Assembly: GCA_040881985.1 (NCBI GenBank)
Contig: JBBECE010000029.1
Location: 1-64,000 of the forward strand
DNA: 64,000 nucleotides
Origin: JBBECE01 sp040881985
GTDB lineage: Bacteria; Pseudomonadota; Alphaproteobacteria; Rhizobiales; Devosiaceae
Direction: 5' to 3'
A program made the translations under genes and the position numbers. The notes below the pieces were generated by a model that ran no database searches, was not told where the DNA came from, and saw only the letters and a list, made by a program, of their open reading frames with translations. This document shows positions 15,241 through 24,722 of this stretch, piece by piece; position 1 is the stretch's first letter; every line of letters begins with the position of its first letter.

Positions 15241-15265
15241 GATTCAAACCTATCCACAGGCCAAA

Positions 15266-15280
15266 GTTCTTGTTTTGTTC
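15266..15280. promoter_or_regulatory. LexA-type SOS box upstream of the radical SAM gene
   Basis: GTTC (15266-15269), seven bases, then GTTC (15277-15280) is an exact match to the alphaproteobacterial LexA operator GTTC-N7-GTTC. It lies 81 bases before the start at 15362, in the only spacer of this gene cluster, so it is well placed to repress that gene in the absence of DNA damage. Promoter elements are not obvious. Confidence 0.65.
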
Positions 15281-15361
15281 CTTTCTGGCTGTTAGCCTTC
15301 AGACCGTCACACGAATCAGAGCATGGGACCGGCGGGGGAACGCCGGCCATAGGAAATCATC

Positions 15362-16516
15362 ATGGCCATTCATGCCGCCTATCCGCCCTCGCCCGAACTC
15401 CTGGCGAAGCTCGCCGGGACGCGGGACGCCGATCTCGTCGGCCGCGAGTTGGTGGCGCCCGACCGCAATCGCGGGCGGGGCGCGCAGACCAACAGGTCGG
15501 GCCGTTTCGAGCGCCAGGCGCGCGAGGCAGTCGACGACGGCTGGGGAGCGCTCGAGACGCTACCTCCGTTCGAGACCCACGAGCATGAGGAACGGGCGAA
15601 GTCGATCATCACCCGCAACGATTCCCCCGACATCGGTTTCGACCGTTCGATCAATCCCTATCGAGGCTGCGAGCATGGTTGTTCCTATTGCTATGCTCGG
15701 CCGACGCATACTTTTCTCGGGCACAGCGCCGGGCTCGATTTCGAGCGCGAGCTTTACGCCAAGGTCAATGCCGCCGAGAAACTGCGCGAGGAACTTGGAC
15801 ATTCGCGCTATCAGGCGAAAACCATCGCCATCGGCACCAATACCGATCCCTACCAGCCGATCGAACGCGAGCGCAAAATCATGCGTTCGCTGCTTGAGGT
15901 TATGGCGGAGACGCGGCATCCGGTTTCGATCACCACCAAATCGTCGCTGGTGGTGCGCGATCTCGACATCCTCACCGACCTGGCGAAAGACGGGCTGGTC
16001 AATGTCGCGATCAGCGTCACGACGCTCGATGCGAAACTGGCGCGCAAGATGGAGCCGCGCGCCTCGACCCCGGTGAAGCGGCTCGAGGCGCTGGAGCTCT
16101 TGAGCGCGGCGGGCATTCCAACCATGGTCAATGCCTCCCCGATGATCCCGGCGATCAACGACATGGAATTGGAGAAGATCCTCGCGGCGGCGGCCTCGCA
16201 GGGGGCGCAGGCGGCGTCGATGATCCTGTTGCGGCTGCCGCTCGAGGTCCGCGACATTTTCCGGGAATGGCTGCTGCGGCATTACCCGGACCGGCTTAGC
16301 CACGTGATGAACCTCGTGCGCGACACCCACGGGGGTAAGGATTACGATTCGCGGTTCGGGACTCGGATGAGCGGTGAAGGCCCCTATGCCTTTTCGCTCG
16401 GGCGTCGGTTCGAGATCGCGGTCGAGAAGTACCGGTTGAAGCGCCGATTGCCGCAACTGCGGGGCGATCTCTTCGTGGCACCGAAAAAACAGGACGCGCA
16501 GCTGAAATTGTTTTGA
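15362..16516 (+). CDS. PA0069-type radical SAM protein
   Basis: A 384-residue radical SAM enzyme. The 4Fe-4S cysteines are Cys103, Cys107 and Cys110 in GCEHGCSYCYARPTH, and GTNTDPYQPIE follows near 159. The layout matches the PA0069/Rv2578c family, relatives of spore photoproduct lyase. A reaction is not established for this group; the exact LexA-type operator 81 bases upstream suggests a DNA-damage role. The C-terminal part (RLPLEVRDIFREWL, then SRFGTRMSGEGPYA) is typical of the family. It is probably transcribed on its own. Confidence 0.85.
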   Translation: MAIHAAYPPSPELLAKLAGTRDADLVGRELVAPDRNRGRGAQTNRSGRFERQAREAVDDGWGALETLPPFETHEHEERAKSIITRNDSPDIGFDRSINPYRGCEHGCSYCYARPTHTFLGHSAGLDFERELYAKVNAAEKLREELGHSRYQAKTIAIGTNTDPYQPIERERKIMRSLLEVMAETRHPVSITTKSSLVVRDLDILTDLAKDGLVNVAISVTTLDAKLARKMEPRASTPVKRLEALELLSAAGIPTMVNASPMIPAINDMELEKILAAAASQGAQAASMILLRLPLEVRDIFREWLLRHYPDRLSHVMNLVRDTHGGKDYDSRFGTRMSGEGPYAFSLGRRFEIAVEKYRLKRRLPQLRGDLFVAPKKQDAQLKLF

Positions 16517-16523
16517 CCAACCC

Positions 16524-16554
16524 CCCTCCCCGACCTATCCCGCAAGCGGGAGGG
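16524..16554. repeat. Palindromic GC element between radical SAM gene and rnhB
   Basis: An inner perfect stem (TCCCGC at 16538-16543 with GCGGGA at 16546-16551) lies inside an alternative outer pairing (CCCTCCC 16524-16530 with GGGAGGG 16548-16554). This resembles dispersed palindromes common in rhizobial genomes. It may stabilise or end the upstream transcript; there is no T-run. Confidence 0.45.
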
Positions 16555-16606
16555 CTAAGGAGCAGTGTCTGGTGCCGCGGCGCGGGCGCGTGCCAGTCTC
16601 GCCGGC

Positions 16607-17245
16607 ATGGCGCTATTCGATTCGCCCCTCCTCACTCCCGACTATTCGCTCGAGCGCCGCTATGGCGAGGGCAGGCGCCTTGTCTGCGGGGTGGACGAGG
16701 CGGGGCGTGGGCCGCTCCTTGGGCCGGTCGTCACCGCAGCGGTCGTGCTCGACCCGGCGAACATTCCAGACGGGCTCGACGATTCCAAAAAACTCTCCGC
16801 ACAAGTGCGCGAGGCGCTGTTCTTGCTGATAATGGAAACGGCGCTGGCGGTAGCGCTGGTGGCGGCGCCGCCGGCACTGATCGACAAGCTCAACATTCGA
16901 GGCGCGACGCTTTGGGCAATGGCACGGTCGGTCAACGGGTTGGCGCGCCGGGCCGGCATCGCGCTCATCGACGGTCGCGACGTGCCGCCGGGACTTTGCT
17001 GTCCCGGGGTGGCGATCGTCGCCGGCGACGCGCGGTCGCTGTCGATCGCGGCGGCTTCGATTGTCGCCAAGGTCACCCGCGACCGGATGTGCGCGATCAT
17101 CCACTGCGCCTTCCCCGATTACGGCATTGCCCGGCACAAGGGCTATGCGACCGCCGAGCACCTCGCGGCGCTCCAGCGCCAAGGAGTTTCCCCGCATCAC
17201 CGGTTCAGCTTCGAGCCGGTCGCAAGGCGTGCTACCGTCGGTTAA
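16607..17245 (+). CDS. rnhB: Ribonuclease HII
   Basis: Removes the RNA strand of RNA-DNA hybrids and single ribonucleotides from DNA. From ATG 16607 it has 212 residues. The catalytic acidic residues sit in CGVDEAGRGPLLGP (Asp30, Glu31), in LIDGRD near 122, and in AASIVAKVTRDRM near 151. DSKKLS near 60 is another family motif. A GTG at 16565 would add 14 residues; the shorter start fits the family better. The stop codon sits in a CtrA-like half-site for the next gene. Confidence 0.9.
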   Translation: MALFDSPLLTPDYSLERRYGEGRRLVCGVDEAGRGPLLGPVVTAAVVLDPANIPDGLDDSKKLSAQVREALFLLIMETALAVALVAAPPALIDKLNIRGATLWAMARSVNGLARRAGIALIDGRDVPPGLCCPGVAIVAGDARSLSIAAASIVAKVTRDRMCAIIHCAFPDYGIARHKGYATAEHLAALQRQGVSPHHRFSFEPVARRATVG

Positions 17246-17280
17246 CCATCTCGCTTAGCGTCGATTTAAACTTAAGATTC
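17242..17280 (+). promoter_or_regulatory. Candidate CtrA half-site and GANTC site before ccrM
   Basis: TTAACCAT (17242-17249) is an exact match to the eight-base CtrA half-site. A second TTAA-rich stretch (TTTAAACTTAA) follows at about 17265-17275, and GATTC (17276-17280) is a GANTC methylation site. In Caulobacter ccrM is controlled by CtrA and carries GANTC sites in its leader, so the layout fits cell-cycle control and autoregulation. Confidence 0.5.
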
Positions 17281-17317
17281 TACAACGCAATCGTCGGCCG
17301 AACGGCGAGTTGCGTTG

Positions 17318-18442
17318 ATGTTGCGTACCCTTTCCCCCGCCGCGCGGCTGGTCGCCGCGGCCCTGCCGATCGACACAATCCTCGTCGGCGATTGCATCGC
17401 GCAGATGCAGGAACTGCCGGAAGCCTCGGTCGACCTAGTCTTTGCCGATCCGCCCTATTTCCTGCAGCTCGAGCAGGGCCTGACTCGGCCCGACCAGTCG
17501 AAGGTCGACGGCGTCAACGAGGCCTGGGATAAGTTCGCGTCCTTCGCCGACTATGACCGGTTTACCCGCGACTGGCTCGCCGCGGCGCGGCGCGTCTTGA
17601 AGCCCGACGGGGCCATCTGGGTGATCGGCTCCTATCACAATATCTTCCGGGTCGGTGCGGCGCTGCAGGATCTCGGCTATTGGATCAACAACGACATCGT
17701 CTGGCGCAAGGCCAATCCGATGCCGAACTTCCGCGGTACGCGCTTCACCAATGCGCATGAAACGCTGATCTGGGCGGGCAAGTCGCAAAACTCGCGCCCG
17801 GTGTTCAATTACCAGGCGCTGAAGCAGGCGAACGACGAGGTGCAGATGCGCTCGGACTGGCTGTTCCCGCTATGCACAGGCGGCGAGCGGCTGAAAGACG
17901 CGGCCGACGAGAAACTGCATCCGACGCAAAAGCCCGAGGCGCTGCTCTATCGCATTTTGATGGCGACGAGCCGGCCGGGCGACGTGATCCTCGACCCGTT
18001 TTTCGGGACCGGAACAACCGGGGCGGTGGCCAAGAAGCTTGGCCGGCATTTCATCGGCGTCGAGCGCGAGACAAAATATGTCGCGGCGGCGCTGAAGCGG
18101 CTGGCGAAAGTACGCCCGCATACCGCCGAGGCGCTGGAGTCGGTCACCCCGAAACGGGCGGAGCCGCGCGTCGCCTTCGGCTCGCTGCTCGAAGCGGGGT
18201 TGATCGCGCCGGGGACCGAACTGACCGATGCCGGGGCGAGGCACAAAGCGACGGTCAGGGCCGACGGCTCGCTCGCCTCGGGGTCCCATCAGGGCTCGAT
18301 CCATCGGGTGGGGGCGCTGGTGCAGGGCCAGGAGGCGTGCAACGGCTGGACCTACTGGCACTTCAGCGACGGCGGCAGGCTCAAGCCGATCGACGACTTG
18401 CGCTCGGCGATCCGGGCGGAGATGGCTCGGCTGTCGGCCTGA
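17318..18442 (+). CDS. ccrM: CcrM-type DNA adenine methyltransferase (GANTC)
   Basis: A 374-residue beta-class N6-adenine methyltransferase that methylates GANTC after replication. The catalytic motif DPPY is at 44-47 (VFADPPYFLQLEQG), and the SAM motif DPFFGTGTTG is near 226. HPTQKPEALLYRIL is another family hallmark. The C-terminal 100 residues (GSLLEAGLIAPGTEL to the end) match the RAMA-like DNA-binding extension of CcrM. A TTG at 17315 directly precedes the chosen ATG. It is a solitary methylase with no restriction partner. Confidence 0.93.
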   Translation: MLRTLSPAARLVAAALPIDTILVGDCIAQMQELPEASVDLVFADPPYFLQLEQGLTRPDQSKVDGVNEAWDKFASFADYDRFTRDWLAAARRVLKPDGAIWVIGSYHNIFRVGAALQDLGYWINNDIVWRKANPMPNFRGTRFTNAHETLIWAGKSQNSRPVFNYQALKQANDEVQMRSDWLFPLCTGGERLKDAADEKLHPTQKPEALLYRILMATSRPGDVILDPFFGTGTTGAVAKKLGRHFIGVERETKYVAAALKRLAKVRPHTAEALESVTPKRAEPRVAFGSLLEAGLIAPGTELTDAGARHKATVRADGSLASGSHQGSIHRVGALVQGQEACNGWTYWHFSDGGRLKPIDDLRSAIRAEMARLSA

Positions 18443-18467
18443 AGTCCCGGCTGAGGCGGAGCCTGTT

Positions 18468-19556
18468 TCAACCAGCGCGGCGGATGGTTACGCCGGCTTC
18501 CTCAAGCACTTTCTTGTATAGCGTCGGCAGCGCCTCGCCGGCAAGTTTGCCGCGCCGCGACCACCAGCCCTCGCCTTTCGGCGCCTTGGTGACGCGGGCT
18601 CGCCAGACGGTCAGGGTAAGCGCGAAATGGGTGAAGACGTGGCTCACTTCATCCGCTTGCTGCCAAGCGGCTTTTGCCGGGAATGAAGGGGCGGCTCGCG
18701 CTGCGCCCCACTCGCTGCCGGGCGTACCGGTCATGGCGGCGAGCAGCCCTTTTTCGGGACGTTGCGTGAGCCAAACCGCGCCGTCCCGTCGAGTCATAAC
18801 AAACGCATGACCGAATTTTCGCGGGCGCGGGCGCTTTGCTGGTGCGACAGGAAAGGCCAGTGGTTGGCCCGAAGCGCGGGCGACGCAATCCGGTCTCAAA
18901 GGGCAGATCGGGCAATGGGCGATTTTCGGCGCGCAGATGGTCGCGCCAAGATCCATCAACGCCTGGCCGAAATCGCCGGCCCGGCCGGGGATCGCCGCTT
19001 CGACGACGGCGCGGATTTCGGACTTGACCTCGCGGACGGGACGGAGAAGGCCGACGAGCCGGGCGACGACGCGCTCGACATTGCCGTCGACGACCGCGAC
19101 GGGTTCGTCGAAGCAGATCGCCGCAATAGCGGCGGACGTATAGGGACCGATGCCGGGGAGCGTCGCAAGTTCGGCGGCGGTTTTAGGAAATACGCCACCG
19201 TGGTCGCGGGTCACTTTCGCGGCGCAGGCATGAAGATTGCGGGCGCGGGCGTAGTAGCCGAGCCCCGCCCAGGCGGCGAGCACCTCCTCGCGGCGGGCAG
19301 CGGCGAGGTCGGCAACGCTTGACCAGCGCGAAACAAACTTCTCGAAAAAGGCCCTGACGGTGGCGACGGTCGTTTGCTGCAGCATGATCTCAGACAGCCA
19401 GACCGCGTAAGGGTCTGGCCGGACGCCGCCCGCCCGTTGTCGCGGGCCGATACGCCAAGGCAAATCGCGGGCATGGCGCCCGTACCAGGCGAGCAACGCG
19501 CCGGCATTGATCGTGGGAGCGGTCGCGGGCTTTATTGCTCGGGCAATGTGCGGCAT
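18468..19556 (-). CDS. mutY: A/G-specific adenine DNA glycosylase
   Basis: Removes adenine paired with 8-oxoguanine. From ATG 19556 it has 362 residues. The helix-hairpin-helix is LPGIGPYTSAAI with the catalytic Asp in AVVDGNVERV, and LQQTTV near 45 is diagnostic. The 4Fe-4S cysteines are in ICAPKIAHCPICPLRPDC (C-x6-C-x2-C-x5-C). The C-terminal NUDIX-like domain reads KPFG-like HAFVMTRRDGAVWLTQRP. Longer readings to 19763 overlap the divergent DUF721 gene and are rejected. Confidence 0.93.
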   Translation of the reverse strand: MPHIARAIKPATAPTINAGALLAWYGRHARDLPWRIGPRQRAGGVRPDPYAVWLSEIMLQQTTVATVRAFFEKFVSRWSSVADLAAARREEVLAAWAGLGYYARARNLHACAAKVTRDHGGVFPKTAAELATLPGIGPYTSAAIAAICFDEPVAVVDGNVERVVARLVGLLRPVREVKSEIRAVVEAAIPGRAGDFGQALMDLGATICAPKIAHCPICPLRPDCVARASGQPLAFPVAPAKRPRPRKFGHAFVMTRRDGAVWLTQRPEKGLLAAMTGTPGSEWGAARAAPSFPAKAAWQQADEVSHVFTHFALTLTVWRARVTKAPKGEGWWSRRGKLAGEALPTLYKKVLEEAGVTIRRAG

Positions 19557-19623
19557 GATCGCCGACAGAACCGCAAGCGCCGCCCCAGCGCAAGCGGGCG
19601 AACTTTTCCCCATGCGAGAGGCC

Positions 19624-20148
19624 ATGGCCGACAAGCGACACAAGGAGCCGGGCCGGCTCAACCGAGTTGTCTCGGTCGGGGAGATCGCCGGCAAGGCGCT
19701 CGACCCACTCTTGCGGCAGCGCGGCTTTGCGACCTCGGAGCTGATCGCCAATTGGGGAAGCATCGTGCCGGCCCCTTACGACCGCGGGGTAATGCCGGAC
19801 CGCTTGAAGTGGCAGCGCAAGGCGCCCGACGCCCCGGCCGACGGGGCGACGCTTTATGTGCGGGTCGACCCCGTGCATGCGCTTGGCTTCGCCCATGAGC
19901 GAGGACGCATCCGCGACGCGATCAACCGCTATTTCGGGTTCTTTCTTGTCGGCGAGGTGCGCACCGCCCGCGAGCCTTTCGTGCCGAAGGCCGCGGCGGC
20001 GCCTCAGGCGATGCCCGCCGAGCCGGACCCGGAGGCGCTCAGGGATGTCGAGGCGAAGGTCGAGACCGTTGCCGATCCGGGGCTGCGCGAGGCCCTAGGG
20101 CGGCTCGGCCGGGCGGTCGTGACTCGGAGGGGGCAGACCCCGCGCTGA
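19624..20148 (+). CDS. DUF721 (DciA-like) family protein
   Basis: A 174-residue protein of the DUF721 family, relatives of the DciA helicase loader. The conserved block RLNRVVSVGEIAGKALDPLL and the WGSIVPAPYD stretch (about 51-60) are present, followed by an Ala/Pro-rich linker and a helical tail. The start at 19624 has an AGAGG site; Met at 19612 is the alternative. It is divergent from mutY, and sits ahead of the DsbA-like gene and smc, an order typical of Hyphomicrobiales. A role in replication is inferred from the family. Confidence 0.8.
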   Translation: MADKRHKEPGRLNRVVSVGEIAGKALDPLLRQRGFATSELIANWGSIVPAPYDRGVMPDRLKWQRKAPDAPADGATLYVRVDPVHALGFAHERGRIRDAINRYFGFFLVGEVRTAREPFVPKAAAAPQAMPAEPDPEALRDVEAKVETVADPGLREALGRLGRAVVTRRGQTPR

Positions 20149-20232
20149 CGCAGAGGTGAAGCGGCGCCCTGTTGCCGCCATGAAGTTTGCGTGTAAGGTC
20201 GCCCGCCGTTGCATCCTGGAGTTGATTGTCCC

Positions 20233-20964
20233 GTGAGGTTTTCGAGCCCGTCGCCGCTGCTGGCTGCCGTTGTGGCGAGCCTACTGGTCCTTGCCGCCTG
20301 CGAACAGAAACCCGAGACCCCTTCGGGGGAAGCGCCGGCGACCCCGGCAACCAACGAAACTCCCGAGATCGGCGGGGGTGCAACTTCGGCGCTGGCGCTC
20401 CATGACGGCTCGCCCCTGGCAATCGTCTCGCCTGAGGCGCTGCTCAACCCGAAGGGGCTCGTCGACAGGCCGCTCGGCGGGGTGGGAGCACGCGTCTGGC
20501 TGATCGAGTATGCGTCGCCCACCTGCCCGCACTGCGCGGACTTTCACGTCAACACCTATCCGGCGTTGAAGGCGCAATACATCGACACCGGAAAGATCGT
20601 CTTCCTGCTGCGGCCGTTCATCCGCAACACGCTCGACGCTGTCGTGTTCATGCTGGCCGAATGTTCGGTCGACAAATATCACGATCTGATGGCGGGCTTC
20701 TTCGAGCGGCAAACCGAGTGGGCGACATCGGCGACCCCGCGCGACGCGATCCTGACGGTGGCGCTCGACTATGGCTTCACCGAGGAGACGTTCGACGTCT
20801 GCCTCGAGAACCAGGACCTGTTCGCCAAGCTCGACGACGAGCGGACCCAAGCGCTCGACGAGTTCGGGCTCGAGGCGACGCCGACCTTCTACATGCAAGG
20901 CAAGCAATTCTCCGGGTCGAAGCCGATCGAGGACATGCAGGCCGAGATCGATCCGCTGCTCTAG
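20233..20964 (+). CDS. DsbA-like thiol-disulfide oxidoreductase lipoprotein
   Basis: A 243-residue predicted lipoprotein with a thioredoxin fold. The GTG start gives a signal ending VLAAC (Cys23). A Pro/Thr/Glu-rich linker follows. The redox motif is CPHC (Cys98, Cys101) in YASPTCPHCADFH, and the cis-Pro is in LEATPTFYMQGKQF. This places it among membrane-tethered DsbA/DsbG-like proteins that oxidise or isomerise periplasmic disulfides. It precedes smc by 220 bases without apparent function in that context. Confidence 0.87.
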   Translation: MRFSSPSPLLAAVVASLLVLAACEQKPETPSGEAPATPATNETPEIGGGATSALALHDGSPLAIVSPEALLNPKGLVDRPLGGVGARVWLIEYASPTCPHCADFHVNTYPALKAQYIDTGKIVFLLRPFIRNTLDAVVFMLAECSVDKYHDLMAGFFERQTEWATSATPRDAILTVALDYGFTEETFDVCLENQDLFAKLDDERTQALDEFGLEATPTFYMQGKQFSGSKPIEDMQAEIDPLL

Positions 20965-21184
20965 TTGTCAAGCCACCCGGCGCTGGCCGTCGGGCGCCCC
21001 CGCCGGTGGGCAAGCAGGGCCTTCCCCTCGCTTTCGAGACCGAAAGCGGGGATGATCCGCAAACGAATCACCTTGATTCCATTGACGAGTCAGGTCCCGG
21101 CGGGCATCAGGAGCGGCGGCAGATTCAAGCGATGCTGGCGGCAGCTTTTGATATGACCGGCGCGACGCACATTCGGGGTGCGGC

Positions 21185-24100
21185 ATGAAGTTCGAGCGGC
21201 TTCGGCTGATCGGCTTCAAGTCGTTCGTCGAGTCAACCGAGCTTTATCTCGAGCCCGGGCTGACCGGGATCGTCGGGCCGAATGGCTGCGGGAAATCGAA
21301 CCTCGTCGAGGCGCTGCGCTGGGTGATGGGCGAAAGCTCGTACAAGTCGATGCGCGCCGCCGGCATGGACGAGGTGATCTTTTCGGGCTCGGGCAATCGC
21401 CCGGCGCGCAATACCGCCGAAGTCACGCTGGTGCTCGACAATGCAGACCGGTCGGCGCCGGCGCTGCTCAACACCGCCGACACGCTGGAAGTCACCCGCC
21501 GCATCGAACGCGAGGCCGGCTCGATCTATCGGGTCAACGGCCGCGAGGTGCGGGCCCGCGACGTCCAGCTGCTCTTCGCCGATGCCTCGACCGGCGCCCA
21601 TTCGCCTTCACTGGTGCGGCAGGGCCGGATCGGCGAACTGATCGCGGCCAAGCCGGTCGAACGGCGGCAGCTCCTGGAAGAGGCGGCGGGGATTTCCGGG
21701 CTGCATTCGCGCCGGCATGAGGCGGAGCTGCGCCTCAGGGCCGCCGAACAGAATCTCGAACGGGTCGACGACATCGTCGCCCAGATCGAGGAACAGCTCG
21801 CCGGCCTCAAGAAGCAGGCGCGGCAGGCGGTGCGCTACCGAAGCATTTCGGGCGAGATCCGCCGGGCCGAGGCGACGCTCTACTACCTCAGGTGGGTTGC
21901 GGCACGCTTTGCCGAAAGAGAGACCGAGGCCGGCCAGGCGCAGGTTGCTCGACGCCTCGCCGAGGCAGGGCACGCCGAGCATGTGGCGCGCGAGCGCCTG
22001 GAGCAGGCGCAGGGGAGCCTGCAGCCGCTGCGCCATGCCGAGGCGGAAGCCAACGCGGCGCTGCAGCGCCTCAGGATCGGGCGAGAACAGCTCGAACGAG
22101 AGGCGCGGCAGGCCGAGGCGCGGCGGAGCGAACTCAATTCGCGGCTCGCCCAGATCGGCGCGGATGCGACGCGCGACGAGGCGCTGGTCTCGGAAAGCCG
22201 CGGGGCGCTCGGCCGGCTCGGCGAAGAGGCCGGATTGCTCAATGCGGCGGCGGGCAGCCAGGCCGACGAAGCCGAGGCGGCGAGTGCGGCGGCCGATGAG
22301 GCGCAGCGAACGCTATCGGTCGCCGATGGCGAGGTGCGGCGGCAAGCGGACGAGCTTGCGCAATTGCGGGCGCGGCGGGCCTCGCTCGAGCGCGGACTTG
22401 CCGACGCCGGCGCTCGGGTCGGGCGGGTCGAAACGGAGATCGCCGAAGTTGAGGGCGAAGCGACGGGGATCGCCGGAGAGCTTGGCGGAAACAGGACTAA
22501 CGCCGAGCGCCGAGCGAGCGTCGAGGCGGCACGGGCGCGGGCCGAGGCGACCGAAAGAGCGGCGCTCGCGGCCGAACATGCGGCGTCGCTCGCCGCAGCC
22601 GAGTTCGAGGTGGCGCGGCCTTCTCTGCTGGATGCCGAGGCGGGGATCGCCCGGCTCGACACCGAAGCAAAGACTATCGCCAAGCTACTGAAGATTCAGG
22701 ATAATTCTCTGTGGCCTCCGATTCTCGACGGGCTTACCGTGACCCACGGCTTCGAGGGGGCGCTGGGGGCGGCGTTCGGCGACGAACTCGACGCTTCGGC
22801 AGACGCCGGCGCGCCGATCCATTGGGGCGAGCCGGGCGATGGATCGGACGATCCGGCGCTGCCCGCTGAAGCCAAGCCGCTGGCCGATTTCGTCAAGGGA
22901 CCGGCGCTGCTGAGGCGCAAATTGCAACAGATCGGCGTCGTCGAGGCGGAGGCCGGGGGGCGCCTTGCGGCGGCGCTGGCGCCCGGACAAGTTTTGGTGA
23001 GTATCGAGGGCGATCAGTGGCGCTGGGACGGATTCGTGGCCCGCGGGGACGCGCCATCGGCGCCGGCACAGCGGCTCGCGCAGCGGAACCGGCTGGCGGA
23101 TATCGATGCCGAACTCGCAGCGCTCAACAAAGTTGCGGCACGAGAGAAAGGACGCGTCGAGGCGCTCGCCCAGGGGCTCGAGGCTAGCCGCGGCGAGGAA
23201 CGGGCGGCGCGGGACGCATGGCGGAGGGCGGCGCGCGACATCGCGGCGGCGCAGGCGGCGCTCGAGGAAGCGCAGGAAGGACTGATCGAACTCAATTCGC
23301 GGCGGAGCGCGCTTGAGGAGGCTCAGACGCGTCTGGCCGCGAGTCTCGCGGAAGCCCGCGCGCTCGTGGCCGAGGCCGAGACGGGCTTGGCCGGACTCGC
23401 CGACGAATCTTCGATCGTAGCCGGGCTCGGCGAGACGCAGAGCGTGCTCGACGCATTGCGCGCCGCCGCGGAAGAGGCAAGGCTCGCATTCGCGGCCTTC
23501 GACAATGCGGCGGCAGCGCGGCGGACGCGGCTTCACCAGATCGGAGAAGAGCGAGCGTCCTGGGAGCGGCGGCTTGCCGACGCGAGCGCCCATCTTGGGG
23601 CCCTGGCGCAACGCCGGCGCGAGGCCGAGGAACAGCTCAAAATACTGGCGACAAGCCCGGCGGCCTTGGCGGATAAAACCGTCCGGCTTGACGAACAGAT
23701 CGCCGAGGCGACCGGGCTCAGGTCCAAGGCAGGCGACCGGCTCGCCGCGGCGGAGACAACGCACAAGGAATATGACAGGGCGTCGCGCGAGGCGGCCGAA
23801 GCGCTTTCGGCGGCGCGCGAGGACGCGGCGCGATATGAGGAGCGGCTCGCCTCGCTGAAGGCGCAACGAGCCCAAATCGAGCGCCAAATTACCGAGATTC
23901 TTGGCATCAAGGCCGAACAGACGGGCGAAGTCGCGGGGCTCAAGCCCGAGGCGCAGCTGCCCGAGGAGGCGCAGGTCGAGGCGAAGGTCGACCGGCTGAA
24001 GCGCGAGCGCGAGCGGCTGGGCGGGGTCAATCTTCGCGCCGAGCAGGAAGCCGAAGAAGTCCAAGACCGGCTGACAACGCTGGTCGCCGACCGCGAAGAC

Positions 24101-24643
24101 CTGGTCGGGGCGATCGCCAAATTGCGCTCGGGCATCCAGAGCCTCAACCGGGAAGGCCGGGCGCGGCTGACTGAGGCCTTCGAGGCGGTCAACGGCCATT
24201 TCCGCGACCTCTTCACCCTGCTCTTTGGCGGCGGCACGGCGGAGCTGACCTTCGTCGAAAGCGACGATCCGCTCGAAGCGGGGCTCGAAATCATCGCTCG
24301 CCCGCCGGGCAAGAAACCGCAAACGATGACACTCTTGTCGGGCGGCGAGCAGGCGCTCACCGCGCTCAGCCTCATTTTCGCGGTGTTCCTGACCAACCCG
24401 GCGCCGATCTGCGTCCTCGACGAAGTCGACGCTCCGCTCGACGATGCCAATGTCGAGCGTTTTTGTGACCTCTTGGACTCGATGCGCGAGAAGACCGAAA
24501 CCCGCTTCATGGTCATCACCCACAATCCGATCACCATGAGCCGAATGGACCGGCTGTTCGGAGTGACGATGGTCGAGAAGGGAGTGAGCCAGCTGGTCAG
24601 CGTCGATCTCAAGACGGCGGAGACCTTTCGCGAAGCGAGCTAG
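21185..24643 (+). CDS. smc: Chromosome segregation protein SMC
   Basis: The 1152-residue SMC ATPase, the core of the condensin-like complex that folds and segregates the chromosome. Walker A GPNGCGKSN is at about 31-39, the hinge at about 500-630 between two long Ala/Glu/Arg-rich coiled coils, the signature LSGGEQALTALSL at about 1051, and Walker B CVLDEVDAPLDDANVERF at about 1076. The ends RLIGFKSFVE and FMVITHNPITM are intact. Length is typical for alphaproteobacteria. Partners ScpA and ScpB are not in the window. Confidence 0.96.
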   Translation: MKFERLRLIGFKSFVESTELYLEPGLTGIVGPNGCGKSNLVEALRWVMGESSYKSMRAAGMDEVIFSGSGNRPARNTAEVTLVLDNADRSAPALLNTADTLEVTRRIEREAGSIYRVNGREVRARDVQLLFADASTGAHSPSLVRQGRIGELIAAKPVERRQLLEEAAGISGLHSRRHEAELRLRAAEQNLERVDDIVAQIEEQLAGLKKQARQAVRYRSISGEIRRAEATLYYLRWVAARFAERETEAGQAQVARRLAEAGHAEHVARERLEQAQGSLQPLRHAEAEANAALQRLRIGREQLEREARQAEARRSELNSRLAQIGADATRDEALVSESRGALGRLGEEAGLLNAAAGSQADEAEAASAAADEAQRTLSVADGEVRRQADELAQLRARRASLERGLADAGARVGRVETEIAEVEGEATGIAGELGGNRTNAERRASVEAARARAEATERAALAAEHAASLAAAEFEVARPSLLDAEAGIARLDTEAKTIAKLLKIQDNSLWPPILDGLTVTHGFEGALGAAFGDELDASADAGAPIHWGEPGDGSDDPALPAEAKPLADFVKGPALLRRKLQQIGVVEAEAGGRLAAALAPGQVLVSIEGDQWRWDGFVARGDAPSAPAQRLAQRNRLADIDAELAALNKVAAREKGRVEALAQGLEASRGEERAARDAWRRAARDIAAAQAALEEAQEGLIELNSRRSALEEAQTRLAASLAEARALVAEAETGLAGLADESSIVAGLGETQSVLDALRAAAEEARLAFAAFDNAAAARRTRLHQIGEERASWERRLADASAHLGALAQRRREAEEQLKILATSPAALADKTVRLDEQIAEATGLRSKAGDRLAAAETTHKEYDRASREAAEALSAAREDAARYEERLASLKAQRAQIERQITEILGIKAEQTGEVAGLKPEAQLPEEAQVEAKVDRLKRERERLGGVNLRAEQEAEEVQDRLTTLVADREDLVGAIAKLRSGIQSLNREGRARLTEAFEAVNGHFRDLFTLLFGGGTAELTFVESDDPLEAGLEIIARPPGKKPQTMTLLSGGEQALTALSLIFAVFLTNPAPICVLDEVDAPLDDANVERFCDLLDSMREKTETRFMVITHNPITMSRMDRLFGVTMVEKGVSQLVSVDLKTAETFREAS

Positions 24644-24722
24644 ATAGCGGCAGCCGGGCGCTGATCCGACGGGACCACGTTTATATCTTTTCTTTCAACG
24701 GGTTAACTGACATTCCCCTTGC

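Noticed and set aside
22685..24523. 612-codon open frame on the minus strand
   Set aside because: It is antisense to the complete smc gene, has no motif, and is Arg/Leu/Gly-rich, as expected when GC-rich third positions suppress stop codons.
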